Source: Pseudomonas congelans
Lineage (GTDB): Bacteria > Pseudomonadota > Gammaproteobacteria > Pseudomonadales > Pseudomonadaceae
Length of the DNA: 64,000 nucleotides
Reading direction: 5' to 3'
Assembly: GCF_900103225.1 (NCBI RefSeq)
Contig: NZ_FNJH01000011.1
Span: 62,001-126,000, forward strand
The position numbers and the translations under genes were made by a program. This document shows positions 52,330-60,749 of the stretch, in pieces. Numbering within the stretch: the first letter of the stretch is position 1; the number at the start of each line of letters is the position of its first letter. The notes beneath the pieces were generated by a model. The model was not told the origin of the DNA. It searched no databases and was given only the letters and a program-made list of their open reading frames with translations.

Positions 52330-52905
52330 ATGGCTTTGACTCTGCAAAAAGGTGGCAACCTTTCGCTGTCGAAAACCGACCCTACCCTGACCAAAGTATT
52401 GATCGGTCTGGGCTGGGATCCGCGAGCCACTGACGGACAGGATTTCGACCTGGACGCCAGCGCATTCCTGTTGGCCGCCAATGGCAAGGTCCGCAGTGAA
52501 GCTGACTTCATTTTCTACAACCAGCTCAAGAGCGCCGACGGTTCTGTCGAGCACACCGGTGACAACCGTACCGGTGCCGGCGACGGCGATGACGAAGTCC
52601 TCAAGGTCGACCTGGCCCGTGTTCCTGCCGATGTGGAGAAAGTTGTTTTCGTCGTGACCATTCACGATGCAGACAGCCGCAAGCAGAACTTCGGTCAGGT
52701 GGGTGGCTCGTTCATTCGCGTATTGAATGAACAGTCAGGTTCTGAAGTCGTTCGCTACGACCTGGCAGAAGACGCTTCCACTGAAACCGCGATGATCTTC
52801 GCCGAGCTGTACCGCAACAATGGCGAGTGGAAGTTCCGCGCCGTGGGTAGCGGTTTTGCCGGTGGATTGAAAGCCGTCGCCAACTCTTTCGGCATGAATT
52901 TCTGA
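52330..52905 (+). CDS. terD: TerD-family protein
   Basis: A 191-aa TerD domain of canonical length. Calcium loops DFDLDASAFLLAANGKV and HTGDNRTGAGDGDDEVLKVDL are complete, and the end (FAGGLKAVANSFGMNF) matches TerD/TerE. AAGGAGA precedes the ATG. It is 60% or so identical by eye to the next gene, a likely tandem duplication. TerD proteins confer resistance to tellurite and other stresses when the full set is present. Confidence 0.94.
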   Translation: MALTLQKGGNLSLSKTDPTLTKVLIGLGWDPRATDGQDFDLDASAFLLAANGKVRSEADFIFYNQLKSADGSVEHTGDNRTGAGDGDDEVLKVDLARVPADVEKVVFVVTIHDADSRKQNFGQVGGSFIRVLNEQSGSEVVRYDLAEDASTETAMIFAELYRNNGEWKFRAVGSGFAGGLKAVANSFGMNF

Positions 52906-52942
52906 TTCACGCCCCACCACTTTTCTGGAAAGGATCAAGAAC

Positions 52943-53521
52943 ATGGCAGTAAGTCTGAGTAAAGGCGGTAACGTTTCCCTGTCCAAAGAGGCTCCGGGCC
53001 TGACAGAAATCACCGTGGGCCTGGGCTGGGATCCGCGTGTTACCGATGGCACCGAGTTCGACCTGGATGCTTCGATCTTCATCGTTGGCGAAAATGGCAA
53101 GGTGTTGGATGACAACAGCTTCATTTTCTACAACAACAAGAAGTCGACCGATGGTTCGGTCGAGCACCTGGGCGATAACCGCTCCGGTGCCGGCGAAGGT
53201 GATGACGAGTCGGTAACGGTCAAGCTCACTGGCCTGGCAGCAGCAGTGAAGAAGCTGGTTTTCGCGGTCACCATCCATTCCGCCGACGAGCGCAAGCAAA
53301 GCTTTGGCCAGGTTTCCAACGCTTACATCCGCGTTGTGAACAAGGCCGATGGCAAGGAAATCGCTCGTTACGACCTGTCGGAAGATGCATCCACTGAAAC
53401 CGCGATGATCTTCGGCGAGCTGTATCGCAATGGCGAAGAGTTCAAGTTCAAGGCCATTGGCCAGGGCTTTGCCGGCGGTCTGAAGCCATTGGCAGAAGCT
53501 CACGGCGTGGCAATCGGCTAA
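52943..53521 (+). CDS. terE: TerE-family protein
   Basis: A 192-aa TerD-family protein, paralogous to the preceding one. Calcium loops EFDLDASIFIVGENGKV and HLGDNRSGAGEGDDESVTVKL are complete. AAAGGA precedes the ATG. It is the last gene of the Ter unit and is followed after 19 bp by a rho-independent terminator. Confidence 0.94.
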   Translation: MAVSLSKGGNVSLSKEAPGLTEITVGLGWDPRVTDGTEFDLDASIFIVGENGKVLDDNSFIFYNNKKSTDGSVEHLGDNRSGAGEGDDESVTVKLTGLAAAVKKLVFAVTIHSADERKQSFGQVSNAYIRVVNKADGKEIARYDLSEDASTETAMIFGELYRNGEEFKFKAIGQGFAGGLKPLAEAHGVAIG

Positions 53522-53540
53522 ACCCGAGCAGCGCCCACTA

Positions 53541-53573
53541 AAAACCCTCGCCAGCGATGGTGGGGGTTTTTTA
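53541..53573 (+). terminator. Rho-independent terminator of the Ter locus
   Basis: A GC-rich hairpin (ACCCTCGCC with GGTGGGGGT, some G-T pairs) is followed by a run of six Ts (53567-53572), 20 bp after the terE stop. This marks the end of the Ter transcription unit. Confidence 0.85.
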
Positions 53574-53590
53574 TTGGGTGCTGATTACAG

Positions 53591-53700
53591 CTATCGTTCC
53601 TCACGCTCCAGCGTGTGAATGCAGTTCACGACGCTCTGCGTCGGCAAGAGGACGCGGAGCGTCCGGAACGGCATGCCAACGCGGAGCATTGGCACGATAG
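53591..53700. repeat. Single complete copy of the three-hairpin repeat
   Basis: A 110-bp element bounded by a 6-bp inverted repeat (CTATCG, 53591-53596; CGATAG, 53695-53700). It holds hairpin 1 (CACGCT-CC-AGCGTG), hairpin 2 (GACGCTCTGCGTC against GACGCGGAGCGTC with loop) and hairpin 3 (TGCCAA 53674-53679 with TTGGCA 53689-53694). It is the clearest isolated unit and defines the ends of the family seen at 30.65 kb and 34.43 kb. Confidence 0.85.
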
Positions 53701-53736
53701 TCGGGATTTCTCCGGTCTAATAACGGAGTGCTGAAG

Positions 53737-54813
53737 TTAGCGTTCGCTTCTGCCCACACCCGAAGGCCCCGCGGCCAGCATGCGCCCTGCCAGTCGAGAA
53801 AAGGGCAGGCTTTGCAGCCATACTGTGCCAGGCCCGGTCAGTCTGGCGAAAAACACCCCTTCGCCGCCGAACAGCATTGACTTGATGCCGCCACCGACCG
53901 TGCGGATATCGTAATCGACCGTCTGGGTCATGGCTGCCAGGCACCCGGTGTCGACATCCAGAGCCTCGCCTGCCGCCAGCTCGATCTTGCGCACCGTGCC
54001 GCCCATGTGCACGAACACCCAGCCGTCGCCTTCCAGCTTTTGCAGGATGAAACCTTCGCCCCCGAACAGGCCGGTAAGGATTTTCTTCTGGAACTGGATA
54101 CCGATGGAGACGCCTTTGGCGCCGGCCAGAAAACTGTCTTTCTGGCAGATCAGCTTGCCGCCGAAATCGCGCAGGTTGAGCGGCAGGATCGTGCCCGGGT
54201 AGGGCGCTGCAAATGCCACGCGGCCCTTGCCCGAGCCCTGTTGCGAAAACACCGTAGTGAACAGGCTTTCGCCGGTCAGCATGCGCTTGCCTGCGCCGAA
54301 CAGCGAACCCAGCAGCCCAGACGATTGATTGCTGCCGTCGCCGAAGATGGTTTCCATCTGCACATCGCAGGTCTTGTACATCATCGCCCCGGCTTCGGCG
54401 ACGGCGCTTTCGCCAGGGTCAAGCTCCAGTTCGATGAACTGGGTTTCCGTACCGTACAGCTTGAAGTCCACCCCGTCGGTGGTCTGCGCCAGGCCATAGC
54501 CGCCCGAGGCGTTCGGGTCGGGCGTAAACGAAGGGCGTCTGGCGGGCACAGAGGCAGGCGCGGGTGTCGGGGCTGCCTGCGCCGGCAGCGCGGACGGTTT
54601 GGGCTGGATCATGTCCGGGGTCGGATCAGGAAAAGGCGTCACACCGTCCTTCTTCATGGCGCGTACCTGCGGCACCTGATAGATCGGCTGCCAGTCAGGC
54701 ATGCCTTGCTTCCAGCACCACGCACCGGGTGACTCACGGGCAATCAGCCGCGCAGCATCCGCGTCCATCGGGCCGAGTTGCTTGCCCGCGTTCATCACAA
54801 ACCATTGTTCCAA
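53737..54813 (-). CDS. GYF_2 and AIM24/TIGR00266-family protein
   Basis: A 358-aa protein. Residues 1-50 form a GYF_2 domain (QWFVMNAGKQLGPMDADAARLI...WKQGMPDWQPI), and a Pro/Ala linker follows. The rest (~115-350) is a TIGR00266/AIM24 beta-sandwich with LELDPGESAVAEAGAMMYK, GEGFILQKLEGDGWVFVHMGG and AGEALDVDTGCLAAM. The function is unknown; some relatives are stress-related or bind membranes. The start is a TTG with GGGAG eight bases upstream. It is downstream of nadC on the same strand. Confidence 0.85.
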   Translation of the reverse strand: MEQWFVMNAGKQLGPMDADAARLIARESPGAWCWKQGMPDWQPIYQVPQVRAMKKDGVTPFPDPTPDMIQPKPSALPAQAAPTPAPASVPARRPSFTPDPNASGGYGLAQTTDGVDFKLYGTETQFIELELDPGESAVAEAGAMMYKTCDVQMETIFGDGSNQSSGLLGSLFGAGKRMLTGESLFTTVFSQQGSGKGRVAFAAPYPGTILPLNLRDFGGKLICQKDSFLAGAKGVSIGIQFQKKILTGLFGGEGFILQKLEGDGWVFVHMGGTVRKIELAAGEALDVDTGCLAAMTQTVDYDIRTVGGGIKSMLFGGEGVFFARLTGPGTVWLQSLPFSRLAGRMLAAGPSGVGRSER

Positions 54814-54858
54814 AGCGTCTACTCCCGAGCGAATAGTGAGTTGGCTGTGCGCGATACG

Positions 54859-55707
54859 TCAGAGGCTCAGGCGCATGGACAGGTCCACGGCTTTCAAATC
54901 CTTGGTCATCGCACCGATGGAAATGTAATCCACACCCGTTTCAGCAATAACCCGAAGGGTATCGTCGTTGATGCCGCCGCTGGCTTCCAGACTGGCACGG
55001 CTTGCGGTGAGGCGCACGGCTTCGCGCATGTCATCAAGGCTCAACTCATCAAGCATGATGATGTCGGCGCCTGCGTCCAGCGCCTGCTTGAGTTCACCGA
55101 GGCTCTCCACCTCGACTTCGACAGGCTTGCCCGGTGCAATCCGGTGCGCCGCTTCTACTGCCTGAGCGATGCCGCCACAGGCTGCGATGTGGTTTTCCTT
55201 GATCAGAAACGCGTCGTATAGCCCGATGCGGTGATTGTGGCAGCCGCCGCAGGTGACCGCGTACTTTTGCGCCAGGCGCAGGCCCGGCAGGGTCTTGCGG
55301 GTATCCAGCAGTCTGACTTGAGTGCCCGCGACCATGTCCGCGAAGTACTGCGCCCGCGTGGCCACTCCCGAGAGCATCTGCAGAAAGTTGAGTGCGCTAC
55401 GTTCGCCGGTCAGCAGAGAGCGTGCCGGGCCTTCAAGGTGAAACAGCGCCTGATTCGGGCTGACGCGGTCGCCGTCTGTCACTTGCCAGTGCACCGCCAC
55501 GCGCGGGTCCAGTTGCCGGAATACCGCATCGACCCAGGCAGTGCCCGCGATCACCGCTGCATCGCGGGAAATGATGGTGGCCTTGGCCAGCCGTTCTGCC
55601 GGAATCAGTTGGGCGGTGATATCGCCGCTGCCGACATCCTCCAGCAATGCGCGACGCACATTGGCCTCGATCTCGGCGGTCAGGTCGGCAATTCGTAAAT
55701 TCGGCAT
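54859..55707 (-). CDS. nadC: Nicotinate-nucleotide pyrophosphorylase (carboxylating)
   Basis: A 282-aa enzyme that makes nicotinate mononucleotide from quinolinate and PRPP in NAD synthesis. Conserved parts: EDVGSGDITAQLIP, LNFLQMLSGVATRA, LLDTRKTLPGLRLAQKYAVTCGG, HRIGLYDAFLIKENH and LEASGGINDDT. The ATG at 55707 with GGAG upstream fits the family; a longer frame to 55773 does not. It is divergent from the DUF1631 gene. Confidence 0.95.
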   Translation of the reverse strand: MPNLRIADLTAEIEANVRRALLEDVGSGDITAQLIPAERLAKATIISRDAAVIAGTAWVDAVFRQLDPRVAVHWQVTDGDRVSPNQALFHLEGPARSLLTGERSALNFLQMLSGVATRAQYFADMVAGTQVRLLDTRKTLPGLRLAQKYAVTCGGCHNHRIGLYDAFLIKENHIAACGGIAQAVEAAHRIAPGKPVEVEVESLGELKQALDAGADIIMLDELSLDDMREAVRLTASRASLEASGGINDDTLRVIAETGVDYISIGAMTKDLKAVDLSMRLSL

Positions 55708-56060
55708 AGCGGGCTCCAGTAGCAAAGTCGTTCGAGTATAAGGCACCGCATGCCGCTTACCCACCTGCGCCAATGCAGGGTGTTACCTCCGGGAACATGC
55801 AGTTGGTCGGTTTGGCAAATTCGTTTGCGATGGAAAGCGAATATCGCGGTCTATCGCTGCACATGAATGTCTTGCCGCTTCCTTCGCGAGAGTGAAAGAA
55901 AAGTCCCGCTGGCGTTAATGACAAGTTTTGAAAGATAATCCGACTTGTAATTGACGCCATGAGTTTGACGTTGCGCAAGACCAAGGGGGTCGCTTCACAG
56001 TGCGAGGGTAACAAGCCACGTTTGTGATGGGGTTCAGGTTGTTTCCTGTCAGGGGGTGTA
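55708..56060. other. Divergent intergenic region, nadC / DUF1631 gene
   Basis: 353 bp without an accepted gene. A minus-strand frame at 55757-56338 lies mostly antisense to the DUF1631 gene and is rejected. Promoters of both neighbours should be here, but I cannot assign them with confidence. Confidence 0.45.
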
Positions 56061-58316
56061 ATGCCGAACGACGAAAAAGTAGTGCCGTTGAGCAAATCGT
56101 TCCCTCTGCAGGGGGCGGGTACTCCTTTGGCCCGATTACCTGTTGTGTTGCTGCAGGTTCGCGACAAGGCGGCCCAGCAGCTCAAGGATGCATTGCAGGC
56201 GTTGTTCGATAACGCCGACGATACGCTGTTCGAAATGGCTGACCGCGCCCGCAGCAACACTGAGCAGAACATCTTTTTTGAAGCCATGCGTGACCTGCGC
56301 CTCAAGCGCAAAAGCATAGAACGTGGCTTCCTCGACAAGTTCTACGAGTCTTTCCTGGTCCTGGGTCAGTATCAGATTCAGGAGCCCGTGCTTCCGGCCG
56401 CTGTGTCCTTCGACAAGCTGTCGCTGGTGCACAACGATGATCTCGAGAAAACTGTGGCCGTGGATGCCATGGTCAGCAAGGTCATGAGCCGTGATGCTCT
56501 CGCTCTGGGCCAGCTCACTGCACGCCTGAACGTCCTCATTCCTCAAGCGATTGCCGAAGACTCCAATCCTCTGGGGCCGGCGATGCTCTGCAGGTTTTTT
56601 CTGGAGGCCGGGCGCAGCCTTGGCGTCGAGATCAAGGTCAAACTGATCATTCTCAAACTGTTCGAGAAGTACGTCCTGGCCAATACGGACGATCTGTACA
56701 GCGAAGCCAATCAGTTGCTGATTGCCACAGGTGTATTGCCGGACATGAAAGCCTTGCCGGCCCGGCGCTCTTCCGACCGGGCGGCGCCCAGAAGTCGCGT
56801 CTCCGAGATGTCCGACCCTGCCTTTAGTGAAGCCGCCGACAAGCTCGACAAGAGTGTGCAGGAGGTTTTCTCGGCCTTGCAGGAACTGCTGCTGCACGTT
56901 CGCGGCAGCCTCGCGCCGCGTCATGAACCCAACGCAGAAGTGCGTCCGATTTCCAGCCGTGACCTGCTGCGCCTGCTGTCTCACCTGCAGCAATATGTGC
57001 CGTCCCAGGACACTTCAGACGATTTCGACCTGCGCAACCAGCTGGAACAGCTGCTGACCCGAGTCAACGTCAAGACCGGTAAATCCAGAATTGTCGGTGT
57101 CGGTGACGAAGACGTCATCAACCTGATTGCCATGCTGTTTGAATTCATTCTCGATGACCGCAACCTGACACCTTCATTGCGTGCGCTGATTGGACGCCTG
57201 CAGATTCCGATGCTCAAGGTGGCGGTCATCGACAAAAGCTTCTTCAGCCGCGGCAGTCATCCCGCCCGCCGCCTGCTCAACGAAATAGCCACTGCCGCAC
57301 TGGGCTGGGGTGGTCGTGACGACTATCAGCGCGACTCGCTGTATCAGCGCGTCGAGCAGATCGTGCAGCGCCTGCTCAATGATTTTGTCGATGACCCGGC
57401 AATTTTCTCCGAATTGCTGGCGGATTTTCTGGCCTTCACCAGTGACGAGCGTCGCCGCAGCGAGTTGCTCGAGCAGCGCACCCGCGATGCCGAAGAGGGC
57501 CGCGCGCGTGCCGAACTGGCTCGACAGCAGGTGCAGCACGAGCTCAATCAGCGCTTGCTGGGCAGAACCTTGCCGGAGGTAGTGGTGCGTCTGTTGCAGG
57601 AGGCCTGGAGCAAGGTCCTGCTGCTGACCTGCCTCAAGCATGGCGAGGAGTCCAGCGAGTGGCAGGCCGGGCTGGAGACCATGGACGAGTTGATCTGGAG
57701 CGTCGAGCTGCACGACGACCCGCAGGCCCTGCAGCGCCTGCTGGAGCTGGTTCCTGGACTGCTCAAATCGCTGCGTGACGGCTTGACCAGCGCCGCCTTC
57801 GACCCGTTCGCCACCAGTGAATTCTTCAGTCAGCTGGAGTCGCTGCATGTCCAGGCGTTTCAGCACTTCTCGCGTTTGCAGGAAGGCGAGGGCGGCACCG
57901 CGCAAGGTGATACGGCGCAGGCAGGCGGTCAGGCCATCGAAGGCCCGCCGATGATGGCGGTGGTCGAGGAAATCGTTCTGATCACCCCTGAAGAACGGAT
58001 GCTCAATGAGCCTGTTGTTCAGTTACCTGACGACGACGCAGGGCTGCAGATGGTCGACAAGCTGCGGGTCGGTTGCTGGGTCGAGATTCAGGAAGATGAG
58101 GAGCACAAGCTGCGTTGCAAATTGACTGCGATTGTCGAGCCGACCGGGCGTTATGTGTTCGTCAATCGCACGGGCATGAAGGTTCTGGAAAAGACCCGTA
58201 CCGGTCTTGCCGTCGAATTTCGTCGCGGCGCAGTACGTATTCTCGACGATGCGCTGCTCTTCGACCGTGCCCTGGAATCCGTCATCAGCAACCTGCGCAA
58301 GCTCAAGGGCGCCTGA
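56061..58316 (+). CDS. DUF1631 protein
   Basis: A 751-aa soluble protein, largely helical, sometimes mislabelled thymidine phosphorylase. Family features are VRDKAAQQLKDALQALFDNADDTLFEMADRAR near the N-terminus, the central LRALIGRLQIPMLKVAVIDKSFF followed by HPARRLLNEIA, and a C-terminal PilZ-like beta part (GCWVEIQEDEEHKLRCKLTAIVEPTGRYVFVNRTG). PilZ-like folds can bind c-di-GMP, but I do not see a clear RxxxR...DxSxxG motif. The function is unknown. GGGGG precedes the ATG. Confidence 0.82.
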   Translation: MPNDEKVVPLSKSFPLQGAGTPLARLPVVLLQVRDKAAQQLKDALQALFDNADDTLFEMADRARSNTEQNIFFEAMRDLRLKRKSIERGFLDKFYESFLVLGQYQIQEPVLPAAVSFDKLSLVHNDDLEKTVAVDAMVSKVMSRDALALGQLTARLNVLIPQAIAEDSNPLGPAMLCRFFLEAGRSLGVEIKVKLIILKLFEKYVLANTDDLYSEANQLLIATGVLPDMKALPARRSSDRAAPRSRVSEMSDPAFSEAADKLDKSVQEVFSALQELLLHVRGSLAPRHEPNAEVRPISSRDLLRLLSHLQQYVPSQDTSDDFDLRNQLEQLLTRVNVKTGKSRIVGVGDEDVINLIAMLFEFILDDRNLTPSLRALIGRLQIPMLKVAVIDKSFFSRGSHPARRLLNEIATAALGWGGRDDYQRDSLYQRVEQIVQRLLNDFVDDPAIFSELLADFLAFTSDERRRSELLEQRTRDAEEGRARAELARQQVQHELNQRLLGRTLPEVVVRLLQEAWSKVLLLTCLKHGEESSEWQAGLETMDELIWSVELHDDPQALQRLLELVPGLLKSLRDGLTSAAFDPFATSEFFSQLESLHVQAFQHFSRLQEGEGGTAQGDTAQAGGQAIEGPPMMAVVEEIVLITPEERMLNEPVVQLPDDDAGLQMVDKLRVGCWVEIQEDEEHKLRCKLTAIVEPTGRYVFVNRTGMKVLEKTRTGLAVEFRRGAVRILDDALLFDRALESVISNLRKLKGA

Positions 58317-58379
58317 CTGGCGGATTTCAAGCTGGCGTTCCCCTGCGGTGCCGGTCGCCAGACACGCGGTTGACCATGC

Positions 58380-58400
58380 TGCCGACGCCCCGCGTCGGCA
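58380..58400. terminator. Perfect hairpin after DUF1631 gene
   Basis: A 9-bp perfect stem, TGCCGACGC (58380-58388) and GCGTCGGCA (58392-58400), with a 3-base loop, 64 bp after the DUF1631 stop and before ampD. No T-run. It could end transcription or be a degenerate relative of the repeats' GACGC/GCGTC hairpins. Confidence 0.5.
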
Positions 58401-58526
58401 CGCAGTTCGACACGCGTCGCCGCGGATCTCTGGCGTTCGACGCTGCAGGCCTGTAGCCAAGCCCCCACATCGGCTCCTGTCACGGGCATAATCAGCGCTA
58501 CTTTTTCCCCCGTTCAAGGAGCATTC

Positions 58527-59075
58527 ATGCAACTGGACTCCGCAAGTGGCTGGTGCGACGGCGTGCAGCATTGCCCCTCGCCCAACTTCAATGCGCGACC
58601 CGAAGGCGAAATCTCGCTGCTGGTGATCCACAACATCAGCCTGCCGCCAGCGCAATTCAAGACTGGCAAGGTGCAGGCTTTCTTTCAGAACCAGCTCGAC
58701 ATCGACGAGCATCCCTACTTTGTGGGGATTGCCGATCTGCGCGTTTCAGCGCATTTTCTGATCGAACGTGATGGCGAGGTCGTTCAGTTCGTCTCTTGTC
58801 TTGATCGTGCGTGGCACGCCGGTGTTTCCAGTTTTCAGGGCCGTGAAGGGTGCAATGACTTTTCTGTCGGCATTGAATTGGAGGGGACGGATGACCAGCC
58901 TTTCACCGATGCGCAATACGACGCGCTCATCGACCTGACGCGACAGTTGCGACAGGCGTTCGAGGCAATCACCCCCGAGCGTATCTGTGGTCACAGTGAC
59001 GTGGCGCCGGGACGCAAGACTGATCCTGGGCCCTGTTTTGACTGGGCCAGGTTTCGAGCGGCTTTGCTGGATTGA
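58527..59075 (+). CDS. ampD: 1,6-anhydro-N-acetylmuramyl-L-alanine amidase AmpD
   Basis: A 182-aa zinc amidase of the amidase_2 family that recycles cell-wall muropeptides and keeps ampC beta-lactamase repressed. Zinc ligands are His in LLVIHNISLPP, His in ERICGHSDVAPGRKTDPGP and the final Asp; the catalytic Lys is in GRKTDPGP. There is no signal peptide, as expected for cytoplasmic AmpD. AAGGAG precedes the ATG. It forms an operon with ampE 15 bp downstream. Confidence 0.95.
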   Translation: MQLDSASGWCDGVQHCPSPNFNARPEGEISLLVIHNISLPPAQFKTGKVQAFFQNQLDIDEHPYFVGIADLRVSAHFLIERDGEVVQFVSCLDRAWHAGVSSFQGREGCNDFSVGIELEGTDDQPFTDAQYDALIDLTRQLRQAFEAITPERICGHSDVAPGRKTDPGPCFDWARFRAALLD

Positions 59076-59090
59076 TGTGAGGGACGAACA

Positions 59091-59927
59091 ATGAGTTTTC
59101 TGGTGCTACTGCTGGCCGTTCTTATCGAAAAGTTTTCTGCTCTGCGTCAGCGCGTTCAGCGTGATGGGCCGTGGCTGAAAGAGCTGGCAAAACTCGAGGC
59201 CAGCCCGCGGACGTCGACACGCCCCTGGGTAATGCTGGCGTTGCTGGTGCTTGTTCCCGTGCTGGTCCTGCACCTGGCGTTGACCATCATCGGTTCGGTG
59301 GCCTATGGCTGGCTGGTTCTGCCCGTTCATCTGCTGGTGTTGATCTACAGCCTTGGCCGGGTTGACCTGATTGCGGTGCTCGGGCCGTTTCGCGATGCCT
59401 GCCGACGTGGAGATGCACAGGCTGCGGTGCATGTGGCCGAGCGCGACATGGGCGTGCAAGCGGACAATAGCGAGCAATTGCTGCAGGGCGTGCAGGGCTA
59501 CCTGCTCTGGCAGGCGTTTCAGAGCTTCTTCGCCGTGATTTTCTGGTATTTCGTACTCGGCCCGGTGGCTGCGCTGGCCTACAGGCTGTTGGCGCTTGCC
59601 GTCGAACATGGCAAGACACCCGCACTGGTCGAGCGTGCAGGGCAGTTACGCCACGCCTTTGACTGGGCGCCGGTCAGGTTGCTCGCCGCCAGCTTCGCGT
59701 TGGTCGGCAATTTTGTGGCGGTCACCCGGGTGATGCTGCACGAGTTGCTGAACTGGAACATCAGTGCCGCACAACTGATTACGCGCGTGGGCTGTGCCGC
59801 CAGCGAGGTCCCGCCTCCGATGATGGGCGCGCAAGGTGTTACCGGCCTCGACATGCTCTGGGAGCTGCTGGTACGTGCCGCGGTGGTCTGGTACGCAGGG
59901 TTCGCCCTGTGGACCCTGCTGCTCTGA
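59091..59927 (+). CDS. ampE: Membrane protein AmpE
   Basis: A 278-aa inner-membrane protein with about four membrane segments (for example WVMLALLVLVPVLVLHLAL and FQSFFAVIFWYFVLGPVAAL). The N-terminal FLVLLLAVLIEKFSALRQRVQ is the family signature. AmpE is regarded as a sensor-like protein, and ampDE pairs are standard in gamma-proteobacteria. Its precise job is unclear. It converges with the tatD gene, with 21 bp between the stops. Confidence 0.93.
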   Translation: MSFLVLLLAVLIEKFSALRQRVQRDGPWLKELAKLEASPRTSTRPWVMLALLVLVPVLVLHLALTIIGSVAYGWLVLPVHLLVLIYSLGRVDLIAVLGPFRDACRRGDAQAAVHVAERDMGVQADNSEQLLQGVQGYLLWQAFQSFFAVIFWYFVLGPVAALAYRLLALAVEHGKTPALVERAGQLRHAFDWAPVRLLAASFALVGNFVAVTRVMLHELLNWNISAAQLITRVGCAASEVPPPMMGAQGVTGLDMLWELLVRAAVVWYAGFALWTLLL

Positions 59928-59948
59928 TCCGATCCCGGCCGCGCAGGC

Positions 59949-60749
59949 TCAGGCATGTGACAGGCGAGGCCAGTCGAACAGTTCGCAGGCATTGTCCGTG
60001 CTCGCCTGGGCCAGGCGCGCGGGGCTGATGTTCATCAGCCCCGCGAGGGCCGCGCAAATGTCGGGCAAGTGCTGCGGGCTGTTGCGCTGATAGGGATGCA
60101 TTGCGGGGGCCATGTCCGGTGAGTCGGTTTCCAACACCACGCTGTCCAGCGGCAGTTCGGCGATGACCCGATGCATGCGCAGCGCCTGCGGCCAGGTCGC
60201 CGCTCCGCCCAGACCCAGTTTGAACCCCAGCCTGATGTATTCACGTGCCTCTTCGCGGCTGCCGGCAAAAGCGTGGATGATGCCGCTGCGCTTTGGCTTG
60301 TGGCGCTTGAGAGTCGCGATCACATCGGCATGACTGCGACGCACGTGCAGCAAGGCGGGCAGGTTGAAGTCCGCCGCCAATTGCAATTGCGCGTCAAAGA
60401 GCGCTTGCTGACGCGCCTTGTCCGGCTGCTCGACGTAATAGTCCAGACCGATCTCACCCACCGCACACAGCTGCGGATGGCCTTGCAGGCGTGTCAGCCA
60501 GTCGCCCAGCTCTGTCAGGTGTTCAGTGCGGTGCTCATCGTTGTACACCGGATGCATGCCAAACGCTGCGTACAGGCAGGAGTTGGCTTCGGTCAACGCC
60601 CACAGCCGCTGCCAGTTACGCTGATACACCCCGAGCACCACCATGCGCTGCACGCCAAGCGTCAGACAGGTGTCCAGCACTTGGGCACGGTCTGCATCGA
60701 AATCCGGAAAATCCAGGTGGGTGTGGGTATCGATCAGCGTCACATTCAC
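59949..60749 (-). CDS. TatD-family metal-dependent nuclease
   Basis: A 266-aa TIM-barrel hydrolase of the TatD/YcfH/YjjV family. Metal ligands are the HxH in IDTHTHLDF, Glu in GEIGLDYY, His in ALLHVRRSHADV and in GIIHAFAGS, and Asp in LETDSPD. Relatives are DNases that work in repair or DNA turnover. The start is the GTG at 60749, overlapping the cra stop as GTGA, which I prefer to a longer frame to 61073. A Pseudomonas-type fusion to the cra operon is implied by the overlap. Confidence 0.9.
   Translation of the reverse strand: MNVTLIDTHTHLDFPDFDADRAQVLDTCLTLGVQRMVVLGVYQRNWQRLWALTEANSCLYAAFGMHPVYNDEHRTEHLTELGDWLTRLQGHPQLCAVGEIGLDYYVEQPDKARQQALFDAQLQLAADFNLPALLHVRRSHADVIATLKRHKPKRSGIIHAFAGSREEAREYIRLGFKLGLGGAATWPQALRMHRVIAELPLDSVVLETDSPDMAPAMHPYQRNSPQHLPDICAALAGLMNISPARLAQASTDNACELFDWPRLSHA

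Noticed and set aside
50974..52665. 563-codon minus-strand frame opposite terB, terC and terD
   Set aside because: Antisense to three well-supported genes; arises from GC-rich third positions.
55757..56338. 193-codon minus-strand frame between nadC and the DUF1631 gene
   Set aside because: Its 5' part is antisense to the DUF1631 gene and the rest shows no family resemblance or ribosome binding site.
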